A stretch of DNA of 64,000 bases from Bodo saltans (Eukaryota > Euglenozoa > Kinetoplastea > Eubodonida > Bodonidae), in NCBI GenBank assembly GCA_001460835.1, contig CYKH01000459.1:22705-86704 (forward strand), written 5' to 3'. How positions within the stretch are numbered: the stretch's first letter is position 1; each line of letters opens with the position of its first letter. The notes below the pieces were generated by a model that was given only the letters and a program-made list of their open reading frames with translations, ran no database searches and was not told the DNA's origin. Positions 1-9,368 of this stretch are shown in pieces. The translations under genes and the position numbers were made by a program.

Positions 1-3000
1 GAAGGAGGCGGCGTCAGCGATGAAGAGAGGCTGCTCATCCTTTGGGGACGGGTAGAGTCGTTTGTAGCGACAACAACCTCCACTGCAAGAGCTGCAGCAA
101 CTGCAGGGGCTTCTCCTGCTGCTGTGGTAGTTGTGTTGTCCCTCCCTGGCCCCACATCTGTCATGTTTGTAAGGCGGGCAGCGGAGGACATCCTTGTGCG
201 TTATCCTGCCCTCACTCTCACCATCGTCATTCCCAAGCCATCCTCCTCGCGTCATCACGACAAGTCTTTCTCTGTTCTCCATGCATGGCATCAAGCTGCC
301 CTTGCACGATTGCAGACGGGGGGAGATGGAATAGTGGGGCCTCGCTTGCTGCTGACGACCTCGAAAACGATCGCAGTGACTGTTGTGCCACTGGACCGAT
401 CTGTTGAGCAGTCTCCTGCCAGAAGTCAACACGACAATACCCCCATCTCATCGCCACTACACGCTGCGGCACTTTCAGATGGACTGGCGTCCAACACCTG
501 CTCTAGCACACCGCTGATGACGAAGGAGTTCCTAGACAACGTTGTGGGAGAAGTCGCGAAATCCCCCAGTCGTGTTGCACTAGTCGCAGGCCCGACAGGA
601 TGCGGCAAGAGTACCAAAGTGCCGATGGCGATCGTTGATGCGTCCCCAACGCACACCGTGTGGGTCGCCCAGCCCCGTCGGGTGGCCGCAGTCAGCCTCT
701 GCCGTCGTATCGAAGAGGAGCGGGGCAATAGTTACGATGCTGCGTACATCATTGGTGGTGCCCGAAGCGATGATTCAGAATCTTCAGCCTCCGCCGCCAG
801 AATTATCTTCATGACATCGGGCGTGATGCTGCAGCGCGTAAAGAGTGCATTCCGGGATGGAACGTACTTAAAAGAAACGAACGTGACGCACATCATTCTT
901 GACGAAGTACATGAACGCACGATTGAATATGATTTGTTGATGTGCATGCTACGTGAGCTCCTCCGCTACCACACGACCCTGCGACTGGTGTTGACGTCGG
1001 CCACCATGTCGAGCAAAGGGCTGCAGCTCTACATGGCGCAGCGTCATGTGCAACCCGAAGATGAGTCGTGGCCCCCTACGATGCCTATGGCTGCCAACCA
1101 TGGTGCTGTGTCAGAGACGCCTCTCTCAGCTCTGAGGCGCCGTTACAACACAGGCACGGAGGAGCACGACGCGTCACGCATGACACTTTCCACGATCGTG
1201 CCAGTGTTGTCATTTCATACAAGTGCTCGTCGCCGTCGGACGGTGTACATCGAGGAAGCGTTTCAAACAATTGTAGACGCAGCGTGCCAAATTACCCAAG
1301 AAGTCCGAGGAGCTTCGTCTTCTGGCGGCAGTGCAGACCCATGCAGCTCTGTGTTTGATAACCCGTCGCCTGCGAACAACATCTCACACAGTGCAGACGC
1401 ACATCAACGCCATGGAGGCCGCGGTGCGATTGCGTATCTTAAAATTCCGTTCAGTTTGACTAGCCTCATCATGCGCCCAGCGCACAAGGACAGCTTGCTG
1501 TGGGAAGCGCGTTTTTCCATGACAGCGTGGCTCATCCGCATCCTTCACTACACGAGGCCAACAGAAGAGGCGATTCTTGTGTTCATGTCTGGCATTCAGC
1601 AACTAGAGGCGTTGGAGGCCGAACTGCTGCAGAACATGGGGTGCACAGGCTTGCATATTCTGTTACTACATAGCAGCAACGATGCGGAGAATAAAGCGCT
1701 CTTTGATGCCCCACCGGATGGGTGCAGAAAGGTCCTGATCGCCACCAATATTGCAGAGAGTAGCTTAACGATCCCTGATGTAGATCACGTGATTGATACC
1801 TGTGTGGTGAAGGACCAGCGATACTTACACGACGAGGACCTCAGTATGTTGGAGGAGACCTATTGTTCCAAGGACAGCTGCGAGCAGCGTGCTGGGCGTA
1901 CAGGTCGTGTTCGGCCAGGTTCCGTCTGGCGAATGATCACACGAGAGGAATACAATGCCTTAGAGGAGGGGCGGATCCCAGGCATCATGCAGACCCCTCT
2001 CACAAGCACGATGCTGCTGGTTGCGGATGCCAACGTCGGCGAGCTTGATCCGTTCCTTGCGGCCCTGCCTGCGCCACCTCCGCTTCGAGGCGTGTTGGCT
2101 GCGTTGACACAGCTCACGGAGCACTACCACGCCCTTGCGCCGTGCCAGCTGCGTGGGAGCCACGTGACGTTCCTTCAACCAACGCTAAAAGGTATTGTGT
2201 TGAGTGCCCTTGGCCTCCCAGTTAGTTTAGGGGAGCTTGTCGTCAACGGCGTGATCAGTGGTATCCCCATCGTGGTTGCCCAAGCCAGCGCCATTTTAGC
2301 GTCTTCGGCACCGCTGATCTCAGATGATGGGTGGCGCATGATTGCGCACATGGACCATGGCACTGGGTGCGACGTGATTGCCCTTTTGGAATTGTACCGT
2401 TGGTGGGTGCGGCGAACTGAGTGGGCTCCGTTCCGAGGTCAGAACGCTGGAGAGGAGGGAAGCAGCGGTGAGGATTGCGCGATCTTTGAACAACTACAGA
2501 AGCACATTCGTCCCCATATTTTTCATGAAGTCCGAGCCAAGTCACGGGATTTGATCAAAACGCTAGCGACATTCGGCCTTGCGCCTCCAGCGTTTCTGCA
2601 CTTGACGCGAGCGAGTCGATGGGAGGCCGCTGAGGATGTTTGCCCCCTCACCCCATCAGCACTCATGATGTGCATCGCATCCATTACGCTGGCCTTCCCC
2701 AACAGAACGGCTGCCGGGAATGATATCCACGCCAAACATGCATCTCGTGGTCGCCGTAATTTATACACGCCCGCTCATCGAGTCCATCTCGTCCTTCGAG
2801 GAGTGGCTACTGCATCCGATGAAGATCGCATCAAAGATCACCTCAAGCCGGCCTCATGTTCCGTGCGCATTGTAGGCGAGAATCGCGTGTCTGTGGATGT
2901 TGGAGTGGAGCGTGTGGTGGACGTGTTTCAGAACGTACCAGACTACACCGCCTTCCTTGTGCGTAACGTGCGGAATATGACATGGGATGCGTACCGATTG

Positions 3001-4899
3001 ATCAAGTGCACTCGAGCGGAGAGGAGGGAGTTGAACATTGCTTACACAGACTCCGGTGACGATGTGCATTTGCTGTCGTCGTGGTTTGTTGGGTCCAAGG
3101 CTCCCATCTTTATCGACCGAGGATCTGTGGTGTACCCCCTTACGTTTGATGCCTCTGTTGCACTGCCACCAACAGTTGTCGCGTGCCACGCAGTTCGACG
3201 AGACAATCGGGTGGCATACACCTCCAACCTTCACCTCCCAGGAAGCCTCTCAGTCCTACCTGTTGTGTTGGCGCCCATTCTGCACTGGAATGGACGGGCG
3301 GTGGATGAGCGGCAGTGCCTCGTGTTGCCCAGCCTCCCTTATTGTCATCCAAGCCCCCGCAGACTGAAGCAGAAGTCCGTCGATTTGTTTCGCCTTGTGG
3401 CAGCACTGCGAGAAACATTCACCACGTGTCTAGATCGTGTCGTGAGTTTCTATGGGTCCCAAGAGTACCTCGAAGCAACTCGAAGTGCAGGGTCGACGGA
3501 CGCCGCGGTGGTAGATAGGTTTCTGTTGCCAGCCTATCAGCGGCTCGAGAAGGTGGTGAGCAGAGTGGAAGAAGACTTGGGCATCTTGTTGTGTGTCTTC
3601 ATGGATGAGCTGCCCAAGTACTACGCACCAAAGCACGTTGCCGCTTTCGTGGCCAGCCACGCCCATCAACTCCCCGGAGACGTCTCTACTCGACCTTTTG
3701 TCGCCGAGGCGTGCGCTGTAGCACGACGAGCACCAAAGCCAAGCCTCCAAGAAACAGACTCATCATCGAGTCCTGCCGATGATGCTGGCGGTGTGGTTAC
3801 CAATACCGTCGTCCCGTTGCCCTCTACGTCTCTCAACAGGAACCCTCAGCTATTGATAGACCGGACGAAAACACGGCAGACTTTGACCATTTCTCAACTT
3901 GATCAGTACCACGCGCATCAGCGCAAGCAGCGCGTGGAGAGCAGTGACGAGAGCTCCTCCTCATACGGAGGCATCACTCATCAAAGTGCGGCTGTCGCAC
4001 ACGAAGGAAACAACTGCAAGGTACGTTGGGAGACGCAATTGGTATTTCCGCGAAGATTCGCGAGAAGTATTCCAGCCGACCACACCGCTGCTGCTGTGGC
4101 GAAACTTATGTTGCTCCACGTCGCGCCTCAATTGGCCGTCGTCACCAGCACCAGTGGCGGTGGTGGTTCTGTGCAGTGGGGGCTGATGGATCTAACAGCA
4201 GAGGCATCGTGTGGTCTGTTTGCATTCTATGCTGCCATGACTGCATGCGACATGCTCGTGCCACTGCGACGATTTGTACTCAAGTGCGAGGCGTCATGGA
4301 CGAAAGACATCATCAACAACAATATTCAATTGCTCACTCGGCATCAGTATCCCAATGCAGGCACCATGTGCCAGTGGCGAACGACGCAGAACAAGGGAGG
4401 CTTATCCCCTCTGCTGCCGCCACCAACCGCGTCGTCGTTGCATGGTGGTGCAGGAGCAACGACGAGAGAAGGAGATGCCGCCGCTGTTGTTGCTGTGGCT
4501 GGTCATCATGATGTTGTACGTCACATGAGATTGTTGTATATCCCACCAGTCGCACTGCAAGCCACGGCCTGTGATCATCACGAGCACGTAGCAGACGATG
4601 AAGCCTCCTCCTCGCCCTCCAGTAGTCATCTCCTCACAGTTGTAGAGCAACGATACATCAATGATCTGTTGGAATCCCTACGACGTGAACCTCCTCTTCC
4701 TCTTCTTCCCCATTCAACTTCAGCCACGCCAGCTCACGTTGTGCTGATAGTGGACGCAGAGAGAGAAGATGTGTTGGTTGCTGAGCTGCTACGTGCGGTG
4801 GAAGGAAGCAAGACTGCCCGTGCTCAGAGCGTTGGTCGACACTTCGATGATGTTCTTGGGGTCCAATTGTGCTTGCAGCACGTGATGGTGTGCATATGA
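1..4899 (+). CDS. DEAH/RHA-type (DExH) RNA helicase, 5'-partial
   Basis: An ATP-dependent RNA helicase of the DEAH/RHA family; the RNA target cannot be told. The frame is open from the first base of the window and has no ATG before 163, so the true start lies to the left; the GTG at 124 is not a credible eukaryotic start. Numbering from base 1, motif I GPTGCGKST is at residues 197-205, motif II DEVH at 301-304, then TSATMS, NIAESSLTIPDV (motif V) and QRAGRTGRV (motif VI). A winged-helix/HA2-type ratchet region follows (LKGIVLSALGLPVSLGELVV). About 700 further residues resemble nothing I recognise and become low-complexity near the end. DHX36/TDRD9-like relatives are possible, but the C-terminus does not settle the subfamily. 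The family call is firm. Confidence 0.93.
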   Translation, partial: EGGGVSDEERLLILWGRVESFVATTTSTARAAATAGASPAAVVVVLSLPGPTSVMFVRRAAEDILVRYPALTLTIVIPKPSSSRHHDKSFSVLHAWHQAALARLQTGGDGIVGPRLLLTTSKTIAVTVVPLDRSVEQSPARSQHDNTPISSPLHAAALSDGLASNTCSSTPLMTKEFLDNVVGEVAKSPSRVALVAGPTGCGKSTKVPMAIVDASPTHTVWVAQPRRVAAVSLCRRIEEERGNSYDAAYIIGGARSDDSESSASAARIIFMTSGVMLQRVKSAFRDGTYLKETNVTHIILDEVHERTIEYDLLMCMLRELLRYHTTLRLVLTSATMSSKGLQLYMAQRHVQPEDESWPPTMPMAANHGAVSETPLSALRRRYNTGTEEHDASRMTLSTIVPVLSFHTSARRRRTVYIEEAFQTIVDAACQITQEVRGASSSGGSADPCSSVFDNPSPANNISHSADAHQRHGGRGAIAYLKIPFSLTSLIMRPAHKDSLLWEARFSMTAWLIRILHYTRPTEEAILVFMSGIQQLEALEAELLQNMGCTGLHILLLHSSNDAENKALFDAPPDGCRKVLIATNIAESSLTIPDVDHVIDTCVVKDQRYLHDEDLSMLEETYCSKDSCEQRAGRTGRVRPGSVWRMITREEYNALEEGRIPGIMQTPLTSTMLLVADANVGELDPFLAALPAPPPLRGVLAALTQLTEHYHALAPCQLRGSHVTFLQPTLKGIVLSALGLPVSLGELVVNGVISGIPIVVAQASAILASSAPLISDDGWRMIAHMDHGTGCDVIALLELYRWWVRRTEWAPFRGQNAGEEGSSGEDCAIFEQLQKHIRPHIFHEVRAKSRDLIKTLATFGLAPPAFLHLTRASRWEAAEDVCPLTPSALMMCIASITLAFPNRTAAGNDIHAKHASRGRRNLYTPAHRVHLVLRGVATASDEDRIKDHLKPASCSVRIVGENRVSVDVGVERVVDVFQNVPDYTAFLVRNVRNMTWDAYRLIKCTRAERRELNIAYTDSGDDVHLLSSWFVGSKAPIFIDRGSVVYPLTFDASVALPPTVVACHAVRRDNRVAYTSNLHLPGSLSVLPVVLAPILHWNGRAVDERQCLVLPSLPYCHPSPRRLKQKSVDLFRLVAALRETFTTCLDRVVSFYGSQEYLEATRSAGSTDAAVVDRFLLPAYQRLEKVVSRVEEDLGILLCVFMDELPKYYAPKHVAAFVASHAHQLPGDVSTRPFVAEACAVARRAPKPSLQETDSSSSPADDAGGVVTNTVVPLPSTSLNRNPQLLIDRTKTRQTLTISQLDQYHAHQRKQRVESSDESSSSYGGITHQSAAVAHEGNNCKVRWETQLVFPRRFARSIPADHTAAAVAKLMLLHVAPQLAVVTSTSGGGGSVQWGLMDLTAEASCGLFAFYAAMTACDMLVPLRRFVLKCEASWTKDIINNNIQLLTRHQYPNAGTMCQWRTTQNKGGLSPLLPPPTASSLHGGAGATTREGDAAAVVAVAGHHDVVRHMRLLYIPPVALQATACDHHEHVADDEASSSPSSSHLLTVVEQRYINDLLESLRREPPLPLLPHSTSATPAHVVLIVDAEREDVLVAELLRAVEGSKTARAQSVGRHFDDVLGVQLCLQHVMVCI

Positions 4900-5017
4900 C
4901 GACCGAATTGAACAAGTGGGCGCCCTGTATTACGTACTATTGCTGTTGTGCAGATTGTGTTCCTCGCGCAAGTGTTTGTTTTTGTTTCTCTGCTTCACTT
5001 GTTGCTTCTGCAGCACT

Positions 5018-5050
5018 CTTCCCTCTCCTTTTTTTTTCGTGTGGAACTAG
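5018..5050 (+). promoter_or_regulatory. predicted trans-splice acceptor (polypyrimidine tract plus AG)
   Basis: A pyrimidine tract at 5018-5039 is followed by the first AG at 5049-5050, about 48 bases before the ATG at 5099. This is the usual kinetoplastid spliced-leader acceptor layout. The same element recurs in the second duplicate copy (AG at 5322-5323), before the ATG at 5372. Assignment is by pattern only. Confidence 0.45.
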
Positions 5051-5098
5051 AAAAAGACTAAACTATTACACATAGCAACAGCTACACACATCTTACAA

Positions 5099-5323
5099 AT
5101 GGAAGACATCACCTTCGTTGAAGATGTTGTGGCGTCGGTCACCACTCTCATCTCAGCAGGAGAAGACGTTCAGCGTGAGCAGCAGTCCTCCAACCGCAAA
5201 GGGTGCATCGCACTGTTGTGCAGATTGTGTTCCTCGCGCAAGTGTTTGTTTTTGTTTCTCTGCTTCGTCACTTGTTGCTTCTGCAGCACTCTTCCCTCTC
5301 CCTTTTTTTTCGTGTGGAACTAG
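5099..5323 (+). pseudogene. truncated 5' copy of the acidic-protein gene
   Basis: The first 38 residues (MEDITFVEDVVASV...) match the next gene almost base for base. The frame then runs into the duplicated leader and stops after 74 codons with a Cys/Phe-rich tail that is plainly translated UTR. It is a by-product of the duplication, either real or an assembly artefact, and not an independent gene. Confidence 0.8.
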
Positions 5324-5371
5324 AAAAGGACTAAACTATTACACATAGCAACAGCTACACACATCTTACAA

Positions 5372-6293
5372 ATGGAAGACATCACCTTCGTTGAAGATGT
5401 TGTGGCATCGGTCACCACTCTCATCTCAGCAGGAGAAGACGTTCAACGTGAGCAGCAGTCCTCCAACCGCAAAGGGTGCATCGCAAGAACAAAGATTGTC
5501 TTTGCTGACAGCAGCGATGACGAAGGTGAGGACGGCGTTAAGAAGCCCGCCACTGCAAGCGGTCCTACGGTCGTTGAAGTGAATCAAGAGTATAACTTCG
5601 AACTCGATGAGGAAGAATTAGTGGATGAAATCCTCACCGTGGATCAACAGACGGTAGATTCATTCTTTGAAGACGTCACTCCAATGACTGCAGGTGCACG
5701 ATCGGAGAGTTCCGCACAGTCCTCCTCCGCACACAGCCGCACCCACCGACCAACCAATAATAATGAGGACGAGGGCAGCACCGATGCGGCTCGTCCCCGT
5801 GCTGCTCGTGTTGTAACAGATGCAGGTGCACGATCGGAGAGTTCCGCACAGTCCTCCTCCGCACACAGCCGCACCCACCGACCAACCAATAATAATGAGG
5901 ACGAGGGCAGCACCGATGCGGCTCGTCCCCGTGCTGCTCGTGTTGTAACAGATGCTACATCTGCTGTGGCAACACGAAAGCGTTTCCGCGACGACGGCGA
6001 GGACTCACTGGAAGGCGACGACAATTCTGAGGTTGTGGTCGAGGCGGAGGGCGTTATTGGCGCAAAGGAAATCATTCGGCGACGACTACCTAGCGTTGCG
6101 TCGTCAGCTCCTCCAGTTGTAGAAGGTGAGGAAGTACTGGCAGGTGAGCTTGAGGACGAGGAGGTGCCATCCGCAGGCACCACCACAACCGTTGCAAGGG
6201 AATTAGATGGCTACCTCTTCACGATGGACGAGTCGGACTTGCAGGATTACTTCGACGAAGAAGGAGATGGGGAGGATGAGGAGGAAGATGAAG
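5372..6293 (+). CDS. acidic low-complexity protein, 3' end lost in assembly gap
   Basis: I do not recognise this protein. At least 307 residues are readable before the run of N. It is strongly acidic (FELDEEELVDEIL, DYFDEEGDGEDEEEDE), rich in Ser/Glu/Asp, and has a single basic patch (RKRF). A perfect 44-residue tandem duplication occupies residues 107-194. No catalytic motif or membrane segment is visible. The composition suggests a nuclear or chromatin/RNA-associated scaffold, which is inference only. The ATG at 5372 follows a good splice-acceptor tract. The reading frame after the gap cannot be joined with confidence. Confidence 0.7.
5691..5954 (+). repeat. perfect in-frame tandem duplication, 2 x 132 bp (44 codons)
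   Basis: Units 5691-5822 and 5823-5954 are identical by eye and encode a Ser/Arg/Asn/Asp-rich 44-residue block twice. The length is a multiple of three, so the acidic protein stays in frame. The identity implies a recent event or an assembly duplication. Confidence 0.92.
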
Positions 6294-6593
6294 NNNNNNN
6301 NNNNNNNNNNNNNNNNNNNNNNNNNNNNNNNNNNNNNNNNNNNNNNNNNNNNNNNNNNNNNNNNNNNNNNNNNNNNNNNNNNNNNNNNNNNNNNNNNNNN
6401 NNNNNNNNNNNNNNNNNNNNNNNNNNNNNNNNNNNNNNNNNNNNNNNNNNNNNNNNNNNNNNNNNNNNNNNNNNNNNNNNNNNNNNNNNNNNNNNNNNNN
6501 NNNNNNNNNNNNNNNNNNNNNNNNNNNNNNNNNNNNNNNNNNNNNNNNNNNNNNNNNNNNNNNNNNNNNNNNNNNNNNNNNNNNNNNNNNNNN
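6294..6593. other. assembly gap, exactly 300 N
   Basis: The run of N is exactly 300 bases long, which suggests a placeholder or estimated size. It removes the 3' end of the acidic-protein gene and probably its spacer. Confidence 0.99.
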
Positions 6594-7383
6594 ATTTTAA
6601 CTCTTTCTTGTTTCAACTGGTTGTATCGTCGCACTCGCCTCCACGTCACTTCTCTACAGCACACTTTCTGTTGAGAGACTCCTCGTTGACGAGCATCGCA
6701 CAGCATACCTAATCGCAAAGACACCAGGCCACGATTCCAATACAGGAAAAAAAAAATTTTTAACTCTTTCTTGTTTCAACTGGTTGTATCGTCGCTCTCG
6801 CCTCCAAGTCACTTCTCTCCAGCACACATTCTGTTGAGAGACTCCTCGTTGACGAGCATCGCACAGCAAAAAAAAAAAGCCTCACTCCTTCGCAAACCTT
6901 TCTTGTTTCAACTGGTTGTATCGTCGCTCTCGCCTCCAAGTCACTTCTCTCCAGCACACATTCTGTTGAGAGACTCCTCGTTGACGAGCATCGCACAGCA
7001 CACCACAAGCAAACAAAGGAAAGATCCGGCGGACGAGAACACCGAAGAGAAAAGAAAAAGTCTATTTTGCTTGTTTCGGCAGCGGTACGTTTTTCGCAAC
7101 TCTTCACGGAAGTTCCTCTTAAGAAGCAACAAAGAAAAGTCGAGGGGACGAAAACAAAAACGCAACCGTGTGCTTAGTTATCATCACACAGTTCACACCC
7201 ATCAGTCTTTCGAGTAACAGGTTTCACAGACACACGCACTGCTGACCCTTCGACAAAAAAAGCTACACAACCTAATCGCAAAGACACCAGGCCACGATTC
7301 CAATACAGGGCCTCACTCCTTCGCAAACCTACAATAACCACCTCAACCACCTTCGCAACAACAAACACACACACACAAACCCA
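6594..7383 (+). repeat. mosaic spacer of shuffled repeat modules upstream of eIF4E
   Basis: There is no gene here. Three modules recur. A is about 105-112 bp, beginning near tttcttgtttcaactgg and ending gcatcgcacagca, at about 6594-6705, 6756-6868 and 6898-7000. B (cctaatcgcaaagacacc...) is at 6709-6746 and 7270-7308. C (gcctcactccttcgcaaac) is at about 6879-6899 and 7310-7330. The order is A-B-A-C-A-spacer-B-C. Runs of 10-12 A lie at the B1/A2 and A2/C1 joints. The last B-C pair plus a CA-rich leader precedes the eIF4E ATG. Proximity to the gap makes misassembly likely, though a true tandem array is possible. Confidence 0.75.
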
Positions 7384-8631
7384 ATGAACCCCGAAGCTCA
7401 GCCTTACGTCGGGAAGAAGAAGACCGTCCACGCCAACCCAACATCGGCACCACCTCCACCCCCTCCTGCTGCCACTGGTGCCCCTGCGGCCCCTCTACCG
7501 TCATATGCCCCGCCCTTCACGGCCCCACCTCCACCAGCCGCCCAGAACAACAATCAGAGCACGAAGCTGCGCGCAGTCGCTGTGCCATTCCAGCCCAAAG
7601 GAGGTTCCGCACCTCCTCCGCCACCACCACCGCCGGAGTACGCCGCGTCTCCTCTCTCCTCGCAGCGATCGACGGACAGTGACGCCTTCAACAGGTCGCT
7701 GAATGTGTCTGCTGCACCGTACACCCCAAAGAAGCGGAGCCCAACGTCAAGAGGGACCCCTACGTTCCCCGATGCTCCCGCACCCCCAATGCCTGTTGCC
7801 TCTGGCCTCCAGCCAGTCCTGCAATACTCCGAGTCACCGCTGGCCTCCACAACCGGCAGCCCGACCACGTCGTCCGTTGCTTCTCCCATGTCAGCCCTTG
7901 TACCACCGCCACAGAAGGTGTCTTCAGATCCGTTTGCCAAGTCAGCCCTCGTCGTCCCGGAGACGGTTCGAGATGCTCCTGGTGACAGCAAGCTGGACTT
8001 CCATAGCGCCTGGACGCTCTGGGCGGACGACCACCCCATCACCCCCGGAGAGCAGAAGTTCATGGAGCCTGTGCTTGTGCGCGACGTCAGCGACCTTGCC
8101 TCTTTCTGGGCTCTGTGGTGGCACTGCCCCTCACCCTCAAGTTGCACTCCGAGCTGGACGTACAACTGGTTCCGAAGACTTATCAAGCCTGTCTGGGAGG
8201 ACCCCCGCAATAAAAACGGAGGTACTATTTCCTTCAACGTCTATGACCCCGATAAGCCTTCCCCTGGACAGACACGTGAGTCGATGGACGACGTCTTTAT
8301 GCTGATCATTATGGGCCTCAGTGGCGAGTCTATTCCGGAGGCAAGCGCCGTCAACGGAGTCACCCTGAAGATCCGCGCCCACCGCCCAGTCGTCCTGCAG
8401 CTGTGGACCAACACCAGCGATAAGGCGCGTATCAGCGCATTCGTGACTGGTCTGCGTGCCGTTGTGCAGCGTGTTCTCCCTGCCAAGCAGGTGGACAAGC
8501 TTGAATATTTCTCACACACCCGCATGCATCAGCACACCCAAACCGCCGCAGCCCCGACACGCTTTACGAAATCCTCGGCCAAGGTGTCAAAGGTGCTGGA
8601 GCCGGACTACACCTTCCGTGAGTCGGACTAA
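7384..8631 (+). CDS. EIF4E: eukaryotic translation initiation factor 4E, long N-terminal extension (EIF4E3/E4 type)
   Basis: The mRNA cap-binding subunit of the eIF4F complex, 415 residues. The C-terminal half is the eIF4E fold: W210 and W213 (WTLW), FWALWWH at 241-247 with W242 at the eIF4G-binding Trp position, the cap-binding pair W271-E272 in KPVWEDPRNKNGG, and a final LQLWTN tryptophan. No obvious counterpart of the first cap-stacking Trp (human W56) is seen between W213 and 240. The first ~205 residues are Pro-rich and hold three PAM2-like decamers: MNPEAQPYVG (1-10), LRAVAVPFQP (62-71) and LNVSAAPYTP (106-115), each followed by Lys. Trypanosomatid EIF4E3 and EIF4E4 carry comparable boxes, and EIF4E4 uses them to bind PABP. 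Codons are C-ending-rich, suggesting high expression. The subtype is inferred from the extension. Confidence 0.92.
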   Translation: MNPEAQPYVGKKKTVHANPTSAPPPPPPAATGAPAAPLPSYAPPFTAPPPPAAQNNNQSTKLRAVAVPFQPKGGSAPPPPPPPPEYAASPLSSQRSTDSDAFNRSLNVSAAPYTPKKRSPTSRGTPTFPDAPAPPMPVASGLQPVLQYSESPLASTTGSPTTSSVASPMSALVPPPQKVSSDPFAKSALVVPETVRDAPGDSKLDFHSAWTLWADDHPITPGEQKFMEPVLVRDVSDLASFWALWWHCPSPSSCTPSWTYNWFRRLIKPVWEDPRNKNGGTISFNVYDPDKPSPGQTRESMDDVFMLIIMGLSGESIPEASAVNGVTLKIRAHRPVVLQLWTNTSDKARISAFVTGLRAVVQRVLPAKQVDKLEYFSHTRMHQHTQTAAAPTRFTKSSAKVSKVLEPDYTFRESD

Positions 8632-9368
8632 ACAAACGACCAAATGAAGGTGAGAAGGTGATAAGACAGACACACTCAGTGAGCACACCGACCAGTGTAC
8701 TACGATTGAGTGGAGGCTGTTGTTGCGAGAGTGAGGAGCGAATGTCTTGCGCTTGCTGGAGAAAATGCAGCACACACAGGCGAATTGAGAAAAGAAAATA
8801 CCTAACAGACTTGAGACGACAAAAATCTATGACGCGGTGAGTGCGCAGCAAGTGGTGAACCGGCTGCGTTGTGTGTTTGAGTTGATGGGGTTTCCTATCA
8901 AAACTGATTGATTGAGGAGAACGTGAGGACTTGGTGAGTGGCGTATCACGACGAGCATCAAAAGAAAAGAATAAACAAACCAAAGCTAACATCTCTCGCA
9001 CCATCGTCAACAGTTATCGCAATGTGGCGAACGGTGAGGGATGCTTTTGCCTCTTGGTGCTCTGTTTTGTCATGTCGATCATCTCATTGTTGCTCCCCCA
9101 ATTTGCGGCGGCAGTTTTGTGTGTCTGTGTGCTTTCATTTTTGTGTTCTTTTTTTATTTATCCCCCTCTCAACACACACACCCTCTTAACCTCAGAAATT
9201 TTCCTATCACAAACCAAACAAATGAAGATGAGGAGCGCCGTCGTCGCTCTCTCACAAAAAAAAAATAAACACACTCACCGTTGCTTTGATTTTTTTCTTT
9301 CCCCACACTTGCCCGAAATACAACACGAGAGAAATCAAAAGAGACCCTTCTCTTGCAAGCTATTTAGG
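8632..9368 (+). other. intergenic spacer with long leader of the acyl-CoA dehydrogenase gene
   Basis: This 737-bp spacer has no supported gene. From 8931 the dehydrogenase frame happens to be open, but the translation is Cys/Phe/Leu-rich and A-run-derived, typical of UTR. A pyrimidine tract around 9283-9310 followed by AG near 9330 is the likeliest splice acceptor for the downstream gene. Confidence 0.6.

Larger units (their letters stand above)
4943..5485 (+). repeat. head-to-tail duplication (270/273 bp) of the 5' end of the acidic-protein gene
   Basis: Unit 1 (4943-5212) and unit 2 (5213-5485) carry the same splice-acceptor region, 5' UTR and first 38 codons. They differ by a few small indels in the leader and scattered substitutions. 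The break joins codon 38 of copy 1 directly to the leader of copy 2, sharing the bases ctgttgtg. Only copy 2 continues into the gene. Confidence 0.9.

Noticed and set aside
124-126. GTG as start of the helicase gene
   Set aside because: The frame is open to the left edge and GTG starts are not expected in nuclear eukaryotic genes; the gene is 5'-partial.
8931-9368. In-frame extension upstream of the acyl-CoA dehydrogenase
   Set aside because: Translation is Cys/Phe/Lys-rich UTR; the ATG pair at 9369 starts a good mitochondrial presequence.
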